Notes: generated from the sequence alone by a model not told the origin. A DNA stretch of 64,000 bases from Apostichopus japonicus (GCF_037975245.1 NC_092572.1:2453501-2517500), one strand, 5' to 3'. Shown: positions 21,640 to 32,999, numbered from the stretch's first letter. Numbers and translations are program-made.

Positions 21640-22830
21640 GAATAAGTACTTTTCCTCCACCTTTAAAAGATTACCAACTCTCACCATCTTTAAAACCTGT
21701 TGAAAGATTGAGAGAGGGAATCAATGTAAAAGACCTTTCACACAACTTTGAAAAGCTTTTCAAGTTTAACTCAGATATTCAAAACATGTATTTCAAATCA
21801 TATTCATTTGAATGTGACCACCACTGAAACATCTCAATGCCTATTTACCAACATTGGTGCCACTATCTGGAATAACTAAGACAACCTCATATAGAGAGGT
21901 AAGTTCAAATAAAGCCTAATCTTTTTTGTGACCCTGCTTCCCTTTGCTTTGCTTTGGTCGGAAAATACTGTTTCAAGAGTGATTTGTACATTATTTGAGC
22001 GAATCACCTGATAAATAACCCATACGTATAGTCTACTCAACTAGGCAAAGTTCAAAATGCTAAAAACATATATAGAATAATTGGACTGCCATGTACACTA
22101 TGAGAAAATAGAAGGTACTACTTTCCTTCTTTAAAAAAAAAAGGTTTGGATGAGCATCTTTTTCTTTTACAGAGCTACCTAATACTTCACTGTCGTTCAA
22201 ATGCAAAGTGAAATCGAATTTACTGAACAACTGTTATCACTAGACTAGTTTCTTTGTTTGTTTCATTCTTCTTTCTCTCTAACTATTCATAAGCTCCATT
22301 AAGTGTGACGGCTCATTGAAGAAGTCTTGCTTGTTGGAGCGTTGTTTGAACCCTTTACATACAGTAATTTACCTACAAATGCTTTTTGCAGTAGATGAGC
22401 AGTTTGCTAACATTTTTGGTTTTGATGATTAATCGTGACCTATGTAGCCATGCAGGCTGATGTGCTCTTGTGCTGATTGGGTGAGTGTGTGTATGATGCC
22501 TTGCTTGTAGATAAGCAAGCTTAAAGGTAAACCAATCTCATAATTGGTGTGTAGAGTTACCACATTGTGTAGAAGAAGCCTATCGTTTATATAGGTCATT
22601 GGGGATCACCGGGGGTCAAACTGTGAAAGCCTTGTAAACACGATATCTCAAGAAGAACTACAAGGTACCAGAGTTACAGATCTGATGTACTTTTACGATT
22701 TTCATTCTCAGTAATTCTCCACTTGCTTGACATGACACAGATATCATGAATGAAGAATATGTACATTCCTTAACAGTTCTACAACTGAAATAAAGAAAAA
22801 TTCTAATTACGAACTACTTCACTTACAATG
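21640..22830. other. No gene; downstream flank of Ig-type gene
   Basis: This sequence follows the stop codon of the minus-strand gene and probably includes its 3'UTR. On the minus strand an AATAAA-like hexamer is not obvious close to the stop. No other element was recognised. Confidence 0.4.
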
Positions 22831-22834
22831 CTTT

Positions 22835-22950
22835 CTAGTCATCATTTTTTTTCTGCAGCAAACAGGCCAAAACAACTGTAATAATCAGAAGCACAACAAG
22901 CAGTGTGCAAACTACAATGGATGCAGCAGGTGGCAGACCTGTTTGACTAT
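22835..22950 (-). CDS. TM and cytoplasmic-tail exon
   Basis: The acceptor is TTTTTGTACAG. The exon encodes SQTGLPPAAS, then a 20-plus-residue hydrophobic helix, then QKKNDD and a TAG at 22,835-22,837. The positively charged KK after the helix fits the inside-positive rule. The A-run that encodes the Lys codons is eight bases long, so an indel there would change the tail. Confidence 0.8.
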
Positions 22951-25900
22951 CTGTACAAAAACAATTAACAATTGAATGGTTAAGTAGCAGCAGTTCACAA
23001 TATTATATCAGGAGTGTTGCAGGCTCTGTGTATAGAATTGGCCTTTCATGTGAGTATACTGCAGATCTTAAGTCTAGAATTTATTATCACAGCAAGTACA
23101 GTACTGTAGTCCTGGATACAAAGGTTCACTTGTTAAAGGTAACAATTGTTACATCATGGAAGCTACAAAATGTGAAATATGCAAGCTGGGTACAATATCA
23201 TTGTGCATCAAGGAGAATTTGTATCTTAAGTTATCCAATATATATATATAGCACATTCAATCAACTAAGATGAGCAGCTTTATAGAATGCAAAGATGGAT
23301 TGAGACTTTGGCTTACAGAGATATTATGGTGACATACAATACTTAATGAGAAAGATATTCCACATGGTAGTTGAAAACTAAATCTCAATATCTTGCTCCT
23401 AACTTAATTCATGGTTAATTAAATGTAACCTTAAACCTTAACCTGGCTTTAACTGTTCCTCCAAAGCTTCACCTGGCCTATCCATAAACTGTGGTACCGT
23501 TGGCCTATCCATAAACTGTGGTACGTTTGGAATATACATAAATTGTGGTACCTTTGGAATATTCATAAACTGCGGTTCATTGGAATATTGCTTAGCTGTC
23601 CATTGTTCTCTGTGTCTCAAATTTTATCAAAATGCAAAGCTTTTACATAGAAATATTTTACAGTATTTATGTTGAATCATCATGATTACATTATTAATTC
23701 TCAAAGGATGACTTTTCCTCTTACTGAAACTTTGTTGATATTGCATTTGACATTGTCAGAATATTTCGCATAGGTCTGTTTCAACATTTCAAGTTTCTTT
23801 GCAAACTAGCTCCTTTTAATATGTTAATAAAAACTACCTATCTAACAGAATGAACAAGTGTGAAGAGTGAAGAAATGTCCAGAACGAAACATGAGCATAA
23901 CTCACCATGTTTTGTTACATTCATCTGTAAGTTGCACATCTCTCCTTCAGAATCAGTACATGAACAGGTAACATACTTGTATTCTTGATATACTAACACA
24001 CCAGACAGTGGTGTACATGATACACTGAGGACACCATCTTCCACGTCCTTGCAGCTTGGTGTGCTGTATGCATAAATTACACCTGTAGGTTCTTCAATGG
24101 CAATTGATGAGTGTGTCTGACCCTCAAAGAATGGTCTGTTGTTTATACCTAAAACAACAAGAAAGGATAAGATTTTGAGTACTTTGCTACAAAGCACTCC
24201 TGTATCAGTTTCAACGAATCAAGAAAAATTTCTCTTCAGTTTTCAACAGTGCTCAGTACTCCATTTTGGCCAGTGGTAGGTTGAGAGAGATGCTTGTTTG
24301 CCATGTTCTAAGAGACCTTGTCAACATCAGGGAAAAAAATTTTATATCAAACAAAGTTAAATGATCAACTGAACTCAAATGATCAATGAATCTCTCAGCT
24401 TGACAATTAGGTCCTGCCCCATACCCCCCCCCCCCAACAACACCACTTCCCTGAAAGACTTGTTTTGTGTGCCTCTTTTATGGTCTGATTGAATTGCTGA
24501 TGGTGTACAGTATTGTAAAGCAAGAGAAGGGGTTGGTTGTCCACCCTAGAGAGGAAGTACTGATCTTGACACTCCATTTAAGTACTTCCAGTAACTATCT
24601 GTATTTTCTTATCCTTATCCTTATTGTTTCTTGGCCTTGTCTTAAATTTGTTTTGTTTTTAATTCTACCTTTTCCACTGGTCACAACCACGTCTGTTCCC
24701 AAATCTTATTTGCATGTGTAGAAAATTCTGAGTTTAATTTTGAGAGAATTTATTTCTTTGAGGCCTATTTTCATTAGGAGTACTGGTAATAATATCTTTA
24801 CATGAACAGCTTAAAATAGCTGCTAACAAAATGGCAAATGAGAAAGAAATTCAACTTGCTATCATTTCAATCATGTCTACAATTTCTTTGTTTGAGTTTA
24901 TAGTAAACAGAGGGCGGTGTATATTTTCTATATATAGAAAGTGAGAAAATTGAAAAGCCAGAAAGTCAGTTGGCTTAGGTTGCTTTGCCAAATGTTCAAC
25001 GAGAAAATAAACAGTCAACACCTCAAACAAGATTCTTATGTGTTGTCCATTACTGACTTCAATTGATCAAGCAAGATTGTTGGACAATTGCGGATGTACC
25101 TACCGAGTTAGATGTTCATCATCCAGGCTTTACTTGTGTTTATCATATCTACAGTACAAGGTTTTCAGAATTCAGAATCAGTACATGTACAGGTACAGTT
25201 CCTATATTGTACAGGGACCCATGTACAGGGATCTATATTAACCTAGAATAAATTTCTAAAAGATATACCCTATTCAGTTATGAGGTGCATGCTTGCAAAT
25301 GTATAAACACTTTGACCTCTTTTGATCTTTAACTTTCACAGTTGAGAATAGGGTTCTTGTAACCACCAATTTGGATCTATATTACAAGTCTGAAGTTAAA
25401 AAAGATTTAAGTTTATAGTTCTTGCATTAACAAAGTTTTCACACAATTATCTCTGTTGACCTCAAATCACATTTAACCATCACAAAAAGAAAATAGTTCT
25501 TGTTCTCAATAACACGGACCAACATACCAAGTACAAAGTTAATCCACCATGAACTTTTTCAATGACTGTGTTTACAAGCAGGTGTCACATATACACACAC
25601 AAACATACACCATCACCATCTCATAGAATCCTATCATCTCCGACGATTGAATAATGAAGAAATATCAAGAAAGCAACAGAAGCAAAACTCACCATGTTTT
25701 GTAACATTCATCTGTAAGTTGCTTATCTCTCCTTCAGAATCAGTACATGAACAGGTAACATACTTGTATTCTTGATATACTAACACACCAGACAGTGGCG
25801 TACAGGATACACTAAGGACACCATCTTCCACATCCTTGCAGCTTGGTGTGCTGTATGCATAAATTACACCTGTAGGTTCTGCAAAGGCAATTGATGAGTG

Positions 25901-28900
25901 TGTCTGACCCTCAAAGAATGGTCTGTTGTTTATTCCTACAATAAGAAGGACAAGATTTGAATACTTTGCTACAAAGCACTCCTGTATCAGTTACAATGAA
26001 TCAGGACAATTTTTCTTCAGTTTTCAACAGTGCTTGTCGAGAACAAACTTAAAGACTATATCTATAACCATGAACAATCTACATATCTCAACTATCTATA
26101 TCTATAACCATGAACAATCTATATATCACAACTTTCTATTTCTATAATATACCTCTTTAACTATACGTTATAAATATTATTGCTATGGAGATGGAATTCT
26201 TGGGCGTGAGCCAGTGAAAGTCCGAAAGTTGGTGCTTACAGTATGTAGGTCAGGCAGGATGAAGGAGAGATAAGGGGAGATGGGGGTCAAGAGGGGTTAG
26301 AGATGTGTGTGTTTCTACAGTGTATGCTATATGTACAGACTACTTATGATATTGTGTGAGAGGAAGGGAGTTCACTGTTCACTTTGACTTTGACATGGAA
26401 TATTGGCCTTGTGTTGTTGTTCTGGCTGTTGGGAAAATGAAGGGTGTGGCTGAGTGAAGTGACTGCAAACTGATGAAGACCTGAGAGATTGAGTGAAGGA
26501 GTTTGGGACTGGAGTAGTGAAGGAATAAAAGTCACAGAACATTATAAATATTCTCTATTCTTATCTTTGGAATTCCACGCTTCCGCATGAAACTTTGCAG
26601 CTTTGTCGGGACTAAACTAACATCGATCCTCTACTCGACAGTGCTCAGTACTCCATTTTCGCCAGTGGAAGGTTGAGAGAGATGCTTGTTTGCCATGTTC
26701 TTAGAGACCTTGTCAACATCAGGAAAAAAACTACCATCAAACAAAGTTAAATGATCAACTGAACTACAGTACCCTTGAATGTCAAATGATCAATGAATTT
26801 CCTAGAGTGACAATTCCTGACCCCCCCCCCCCACCACGCTGAAATGGCCCATTTGAACTGCAACTTCTAACAACTGGTCGTCTGCCTGACAATCTCCACA
26901 GCTGATGTTGGTCATCTCGGGTGACAGGACCACCACTAAAATTTTGCCCTGACAAATCATCCCCATTGCTGACCAACTATATACATTACAGGTGCTGTTG
27001 TTAAGAGTAAATCAACAAAGAGACAGTCCCAGCAACACTGGTAAACATAAACTGAGGTGTGAGCTTATAAAGAAGGGTGTTCATGTCACCAATTCACCAG
27101 TGTTGAGAAAACACCAACTGAATGACTTACCTGATGAAACTGTTAGCAGATGGTCTGAGTAATATTTATATCCAGTTTCGTCACCCAGCTGGCAGCGGTA
27201 GGTATTGCCACCATCCTCCACGGTAAGGTTCCTCAATACAATGCTTCCATTAGGATAAAGAGTACAGTCATTGAGTTCTATATTGCAAAGTATAGTTCCA
27301 TCAACATTAAATGCCAACTGAGCATCTTGGCCATTTGTTAATACATCCCATTTCAAGTTTCTTCCCACTTCTGTGGTTTTGACTCCACAATCCAACGTCA
27401 CACTCCCTCCTTCCTTTACAGATACTATTTGGACCCCATATGCAGTAATCACATTGCCTGATGATATAGAAAACAAAAACAAAAGTAGAAAAGATGCACA
27501 GATCCAGATCATAAAATTGTGATGATTTATTGATTTCTTTCATACTTATCAAACAAGAGATCTTTTGAAACATATTTTCAAATTTTAAATTCAGATTAAA
27601 TGTTTAAAGCACCTAACTGTTTCTTGAAAACTCTTTTTTTTCTCCAGTAAAAGTGCACGGGTTGAACCTTGAACTATTTAATCACAATGAATGTCTGCAA
27701 TGCTTTTATCTGATATGTTAATAGCATCCTTGTAAGCGCCTAAACACGATGCAAGAACTTTCTTTGATATACATTTATCTGCAAGAGGCATAGACTTTGC
27801 AAATTATGAACTATATGACAGCACCTTCCGTATTAACGCTGGACAGCACATTTACCAGTAAAGGGTAGATTATGGGTCTAAGTTCAGTGTATTGACTAAT
27901 TTCTATTACAATATTTCTCTGAAATGCAGAGGAAACTAATGTAGAGAGACAAAACTCCCAATTCAACTTAACCAATCTGTGAAATTCTTATATTGGATAT
28001 TACAAGACTATTCTATTATTAAAACCAATGGGAAGAATGCACAAGTACTTAGTTACAGATGGGATACTTGCACAAGAGGGACTCAGTACCAAGTTATAGG
28101 TGGAACTAGAAAGGATGTGAGTCTTTGAGACCAACATACATGTTATGTTTTGAAGTAGACTCATATACATGTATTAAACCTGTTCTACTAGAATTTAATG
28201 GTTTGAATATTATATAGGTTGGAAAGGCAATATGAAACGGGAAGTGTTCTTTTTAGTAAATAACATAGTGAAACAACACTCACCAATAACCAAACAGAGT
28301 AGTGTGTATCCTGTACCAATTTGTGATCGCAACCTCCTCCACCTGTGAGTTATGAGAGAAAGCAAGCAAGGGTAAGAATCATAAATAGAAACAGAAACAG
28401 GAAAGATATATATGCAATTTAAATATGCACTAGCACTGCAAAATAATGTTTGAACTTCATCCAAGCTTTTCCTTCCGAGTTACCATGTTTAGTGTGATTT
28501 TGTCACATGGACAAATCTGTTGACCTCACATAACTTTACTTGAGAAACTAACTCCTTTTTACTTACCAAGGTGGAACCAAATATAGTATTGTTGCATATC
28601 TAATGCATACATCTTCCTGTTCACTAGGAACTTCTCAACCAATGTCTATTGAATCAAAGCTGGATTGCCTCATAAAGTGGGTGAAAACCAAACCTAAATG
28701 AGCAATTGCTGAGGTCATCAGATTTGCATTCAGCCACTAAAATCAATATAGTTTACAAGTATGGGCTGGCATGACCCCAAAACGTGGCTGAGACCATCAA
28801 CTAAGCCTTCAGCCACTCAAATCAATAGTTTACAATTATGGGCTGGCACGACCCCGAAACGTGGCTGAGGTCATGAGCTAAGCCTTCAGCCACTCAAATC

Positions 28901-30138
28901 AATATAGCTCACAATTATGGGCTGGCATGACCCCGAAACGTGGCTGAGACCATCAGCTAAGCCTTCAGCCACTCAAATCAATATAGTTCGTCTGAAGTAC
29001 TATGAAATGCAGTACATGCATACTGTACCTTAAAGCAGGCAACTGCCTAACTCCTGCATTGAAACCACCTAACGCCCTCCCGTGATAACCACACAGCTAT
29101 TTCCTACTTTCAACTTTGACCTTTAATGATGCCATTTAATTTAAAGGGGAAGTTCACGATAAAAACCAGATAATTGTTTACGATATAAACCAGACAATTA
29201 CTGTATATGTGATAGGCAATGCCTATTTCAAACTAATATAAATTACTACATGTTATCTGGGTGTAATCTGGTTTCTTAACCTATATATTGCCAGAGTATA
29301 ATTTTGTCCTTTACCATATATATATATATTACAAGAACTTGCCTAGTGTGCATTTACCTGGAAATAAATATGAATCGGGAATGTAACGTATTTATTTTAG
29401 GCCTTATCACGGTCGATTAAATAAGCAAGGGCACCATCCATTATAGCCTATGTTTATATTATAAGGACTATTTATTGTAGGATAGCATGCACAAAACTAA
29501 CCACGCTTCATTGTAGACTTACAGATCAGACACGTCACATAATAAATCTAGCCTAGTTAAATTCTTTTGGATGGAAGGGAATTTCTCTCATAGTCATACC
29601 ATCAATATGTATTAACATCATCACCTTTTCTGAAGTTACGTTGGATAAGGCCTCTTTAATTAATGCCAGTGACATACAATTTTGAGCAAACTTGTGCTAT
29701 ACTTAGCTGACAAACAAAATAGTATTGATCATTAGGCAGACCTAAGCTAGGGCTCAATAGGACCTACATCATACTATATCCTCCTGTATAGTAGAAAACA
29801 AATAGCTACATCAGGTATAGGATAATAGGAAACAGTTACAAGCAGTTACACCAGGGAGCTGTAGCAGCTCCCTGGTTACACCAAGTTCCAGTGCGGTTAC
29901 GTAAATGGCTAATACTACTACTACTACTACTGTAGTCGGCTAGCCTATGCCTACACTGTAGACTAGCGGTGTTCGTGTCTGGCCGGCAAACGTATGTTTA
30001 AAAATGTATCCATTAATTGTGAATGTTTCTTTGTTACATGTATTACGCTGGATCACTTCGGACTAATCATTTGTATTTTATGTTCGTTATTTTGAGTATT
30101 ATATACTACCGATTGCTTGCCCACGATTATACTTACAT
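22835..30138 (-). CDS. Type I membrane protein, Ig V-type plus two repeated domains
   Basis: I assembled this gene from splice sites: exon 1 ends at 30,137, then 28,284-28,342, 27,131-27,457, 25,693-25,935, 23,906-24,148 and 22,835-22,950. Coding length is 990 bases (329 residues plus stop), with every acceptor and donor matching AG/GT. Layout: a signal peptide of about 20 residues ending TLLCLVIG; an Ig V-type domain (about 21-130) with B-strand Cys, KW and EDGGNTYRC; two 81-residue Cys-rich domains (about 131-292) that differ at only four residues; a TM helix (about 300-323, core IVVCTLLVVLLIITVVLACL); and the tail QKKNDD. Domain exons all join in phase 1, as is usual for shuffled extracellular modules. 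Such proteins act as surface receptors or adhesion molecules. The ligand is unknown, and with no signalling motif in the tail it may need a partner. Exon 1 upstream of the AT is 5'UTR. Confidence 0.75.
23475..23585 (-). repeat. 27-bp minisatellite with open frame in intron 5
   Basis: Four units of about 27 bp (for example GGCCTATCCATAAACTGTGG and seven more bases) lie inside the intron before the TM exon. On the minus strand they encode the nine-residue repeat PQFMDRPTV. Because 27 is a multiple of three, an open frame is expected by chance. It could still be an alternative last exon (see findings). Confidence 0.7.
23906..24148 (-). CDS. 81-residue repeated domain, second copy
   Basis: The exon has an acceptor GTTGTTTTAG and a donor GTGAGT. 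It encodes GINNRPFFEGQTHSSIAIEE and so on, with six cysteines and an NVT glycosylation site near the end. The Cys spacing and YVTCSC resemble a short Ig-like or complement-like fold, but I cannot assign a family. It is near-identical to 25,693-25,935 and gains one Cys (GEMCNLQ against GEISNLQ). Confidence 0.75.
25693..25935 (-). CDS. 81-residue repeated domain, first copy
   Basis: The exon has an acceptor TCTTATTGTAG and a donor GTGAGT, 243 bases, phase 1 on both sides. Only four of 81 residues differ from the downstream copy. The flanking intron sequence is duplicated too (24,150-24,440 to 25,936-26,835), so the whole exon with its intron was duplicated recently. Confidence 0.75.
26035..26640 (+). 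mobile_element. Solo LTR of an LTR retrotransposon
   Basis: A 606-bp insert begins TGTCGAG and ends CTCGACA (TG...CA with 7-bp inverted ends). It is flanked by the perfect 5-bp repeat GTGCT (26,030-26,034 and 26,641-26,645). The duplicated intron at about 24,250 carries the uninterrupted empty site (cagtgctcagtactcc). AATAAA at about 26,524 on the plus strand fits an LTR polyA signal. No internal coding region is present, so recombination between two LTRs probably removed it. Confidence 0.88.
27131..27457 (-). CDS. Ig V-type domain exon
   Basis: 327 bases, phase 1 at both ends, acceptor CTATATCATCAG and donor GTAAGT. It shows EGGSVTLDC (B strand), NLKWDV (C strand), an extra Cys pair in ILCNIELNDC, PNGS and RNLT glycosylation sites, EDGGNTYRCQLG (F strand) and SDHLLTVSS (G strand). 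An unspliced frame starting at 27,512 would give a hydrophobic leader (MIWICASFLLLFLFSISSG), but that stretch is also a good pyrimidine tract. I prefer the spliced form. Confidence 0.8.
28284..28342 (-). CDS. Signal-peptide exon with split ATG
   Basis: 59 bases between acceptor ATAACTCACAG and donor GTGAGT. Read in phase with the Ig exon, the first base (G) completes ATG with the AT that ends exon 1 (30,138-30,137). The peptide then reads WRRLRSQIGTGYTLLCLVIG: positive N-terminus, hydrophobic core, small residue at the end. No other in-frame ATG is available in this exon. Confidence 0.7.
28731..28990. repeat. 79-bp tandem repeat in intron 1
   Basis: Three and a bit units, each with GCCACTCAAATCAATATAG, ATGGGCTGGCATGACCCC and AACGTGGCTGAG. 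Units start at about 28,732, 28,811, 28,888 and 28,967. Confidence 0.9.
29850..29876. repeat. Perfect 12-bp inverted repeat
   Basis: ACCAGGGAGCTG, a 3-base loop, then CAGCTCCCTGGT. Located in intron 1 of the Ig-type gene. It could form a tight hairpin; no function can be assigned. Confidence 0.8.
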
Positions 30139-30300
30139 GACGTTGAGGTACCTGATCGGGAAGACGATTTGTTCCCCCCAAACATCCAACTAGATCTAGT
30201 GAACCGCACATTCAGCCGTACATTCCAATCGTAATATAACGTAATTAAACCAGATTGAAGTTGGCATGCACGTTCAGCACCGCTGCTGCTGAACGTGTCA
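30137..30300 (-). promoter_or_regulatory. First exon and promoter zone of Ig-type gene
   Basis: The donor ACTTAC (30,131-30,136; GTAAGT on the minus strand) ends exon 1 with ...CGTCAT. The upstream extent of the exon is not visible. An inverted repeat (ACGTTCAGC ... GCTGAACGT) lies at about 30,270-30,297. No clear TATA box was found. The 164-bp span is a guess. Confidence 0.35.
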
Positions 30301-31047
30301 TCAGGGATTGCAGCTTTGAACTTCTCTCTACCTCAGGGTAGATCATGAATGACACATAAATTAGTTGCGCCCACCCAAATAAGCTCCTGAGAATCTTAAT
30401 TGATGTTTCTTTCTACAAAGATGTAAAGACTCTATAAATAGGACTATGCTGTATGTATTGATTGTATTTATTTCAGCCAAGTTTATGGACAATTATGATG
30501 AGTTCCCACCTAAGGGTAGCAGCTCAGTAGGCGATTGAGTGTGGAACTTTTTATAGTTTCGATTTTCGATCGAAGGAATTACATATCGATCAATTATGAC
30601 TCTAATAGACCTGTTTATATTTTGTATATGATGTTAAGTACCCTATGTATTGATTTATAGACAATTAGGGTGTTTCTAGGGGTGAAGACATTAATTAAAT
30701 TAAATATCAGACATTTATCAAATAAGAGTAAGTTAGGACATTGCATATGTTTGATGCCCTTTGCAGGGTGGTGGTGAAGCCCAGCCTCCTTGCATAGAGA
30801 TTGTGGTTGTGGTCAACGGTCACGTGTGTATTGCAGCTGACCTACAAAAGGGAATATAATGGTTCATACGATATTAGGTAGATAATCCGAGAAGCGTTAC
30901 TGTATCTCCGCCGAAATGCCATGATCTGTACGTTTTAAGAAAAGTCACTCAAGAAATAACTTGGGCACGAAAACCTAACTACCAAACGACTGATCCGCTC
31001 TCAACCCAAGTCTCCTTGCATCGTGACTGTGACTGTGTGATCATCAT

Positions 31048-31323
31048 TAGGGATGCACCGGATATCCGGTCCTGCCAGACTATCCGGCCGGATAGTGAGC
31101 AATTATCCGGTAAATTATAACATGTTTAATTTAAATTTCTCAATGGTCTGACCCACTGTTTCTAAAGATCAACCAAAATAATACTCCTTGTTTCATACTT
31201 CTACTTCTTATTAATGATTTTCTTTTGTGTAATGAAAAAATCCGGTTCCGGCCGGATTTCATGTACTATCCGGCAAAATCCGGTTCCGGCCGGATCCAAA
31301 AATTTGGATCCGGTGCATCCCTA
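31048..31323. mobile_element. hAT MITE, 276 bp
   Basis: Ends are TAGGGATGCACCGGAT and ATCCGGTGCATCCCTA, a perfect 16-bp inverted repeat of the well-known TAGGGATGCACCG hAT type. An exact 8-bp target duplication ATCATCAT lies at 31,040-31,047 and 31,324-31,331. Internal ATCCGG/CCGGAT motifs are repeated many times. No coding capacity. Confidence 0.95.
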
Positions 31324-31594
31324 ATCATCATCGTCAGATGTGTACGTATCACCATGAGATACTACACATGATTTTAGCGAAAAGGCCGAGAAGCGATGAT
31401 ATGTAGTTGCTCAGCCAAGACAGAAGCATTCAGCTATTGTAAGTGAAAGTTCAGTTAGCACAGTTGTTGGAAATGTTGGTATTGGGGTTGAGGCAGTTAA
31501 ACTCGCATTAAGCTTACAAAAGAAAACGGGCCGTGTAGAAAATTGTTTGAGATATAGTGAAGTTCAGTCGGGCATGTTGCTATAGACATTAAGG

Positions 31595-31870
31595 CCTGGC
31601 GCCCACTATGCGACCTCGAGCTTGCGATGGCGGTCGCAGTGCTTGCGATGCTCTTGCGAGTTCTTGCGATCCATCTAAAGTCGCCAAGTGTGCGAGGATC
31701 GGTCGCAAGGTGGTTGCAGGTGATCGCTGTCCGCAGACAAGATCTCATTTGGTCGCAGAGTTTTAAACGTGTTCAAAACTTTCGCGTCTTCCGCCGCAAG
31801 GTGGTCGCAAGACCGATCGCCAAGTGTGCGATAGTTGGTCTTGTGAGGTCTCTGTCGCTAACACCCCCAG
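31595..31870. repeat. GC-rich TTGCGA/GGTCGCA repeat
   Basis: A GC-rich island in AT-rich surroundings, built from many short TTGCGA, GGTCGCA and CCAAGTGTGCGA units, including CGATCGCCAAGTGTGCGA. Both strands are open, as expected of a low-complexity repeat. It starts with GGCCTGGCGCCCACTATGCG, which may be the end of a transposon. Confidence 0.55.
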
Positions 31871-31889
31871 AAACTCTCCCAGAAACGAC

Positions 31890-32700
31890 GATTTCCTAAA
31901 CATCTTTTATCAAATATTTTCCTCAAATGTTGTAAAAATGTTTTGAAAACGTTTAGAGCAAGGTATCGAAAAAGCTAAAAAATTGAAAATATGTAGCAGT
32001 TTCAATTCAACTACTTGCAGGGGAAAGCCTTTCATTTGATCATCGATGTTCTCAAAACTTTTCTTAAAATAACCCTACAACGTTGTAAAAATCTTGTATG
32101 ATACAGAATGATAACATTTTCAAACCATCGTCAAATGTCTTCTTAAAACTACAAACATTTTGATGATGTTATTAAAATATTTTCAGCAAAACAGTATGCT
32201 TGATGTTTAAAATATTATTAAATGTTATAACAAAATATGACATATCATTTGAAGAAAGTACTTAATAAAGAGTAGCCTAACCTGTTTATTGGGGAGTTTT
32301 GTTTGTAACTTCATCACATAACCAGTACCCCATTAATCATCCTAACAGGCAAATGAAGCCCATGAGGAAGTACGGTAATAACGTGTTTACAATATCACTA
32401 TAACGTATATGTTACGACTAAAAACGCTTCAGTGATGTTACTAAAAAAAATTGACAACACGTTTACATTTGATGTTATTAACGTGTAATTACAATATTGT
32501 TACACAAAGAAGGTACATGTTTTGGAAACAATTACCAATTTTAGGTATAGCATTATGTATAGTCATACAGAGGAAGTTAAGCCAATATAAGATTTTATAT
32601 ATTAACTGTGATATCAGTACCACAGTTGTTATCTTAAACCGCAAATGGTGCTCAAACGAAAGTATAAAAACGTTTATACAAATATTTTGACAACACATGC
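31890..32700. repeat. AACGTT/AACATT-rich repeat
   Basis: AT-rich sequence with many AACATTTT, AACGTTGTAAAAAT and ATGTTATTA phrases. It resembles the segments at 39,990-40,360 and 42,450-42,780. Probably remains of one interspersed family. Confidence 0.45.
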
Positions 32701-32723
32701 TTACTATCAGAAGTCCGGCTTAC

Positions 32724-32872
32724 AAAAATCAGTTCTACATAGTTGTCTATGTCAACGGCTACGCGGAATACATCAAGCAACCGTGAAAAGAAAGTTTCAA
32801 AATTGACAACGTCATCAGTCCTTTCGGTGATTGGAAGTATTGAATCCAAATCAAAAGGCAGTTTATAGCAGT
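32724..32872 (-). CDS. Possible isolated exon, VWA-like fragment
   Basis: 149 open bases between a strong acceptor (long T-run then CAAG) and a donor GTAAGC. The peptide includes LPFDLDSILPITERTDDVVN and then FETFFSRLLDVFRVAVDID. The alternation recalls the start of a von Willebrand A domain (F..ff..Ll..f.v...), but the metal-site DxSxS is not intact. No partner exons were found. A leader-like start, MKASFSFLPLGYTLLITGCY, lies just upstream at 32,981 in the same frame, so an unspliced 109-residue secreted protein is an alternative. Confidence 0.25.
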
Positions 32873-32999
32873 CTTGAAAAAAAAAATAAGGTACGTTTGA
32901 TTGTGAACTGCCGTATTGAGGGTAGCAGCCTGTAATTAATAATGTATATCCTAGCGGAAGGAACGAAAATGAAGCCTTCATGTAGTGTAAGCTTAGGCC

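Noticed and set aside
27081-27512. Single-exon reading of the Ig domain with leader MIWICASFLLLFLFSISSG
   Set aside because: The leader coincides with a pyrimidine tract and acceptor, the 3' end runs past a GTAAGT donor, and the spliced model gives a complete 329-residue protein with consistent phases. Kept as a lower-probability alternative.
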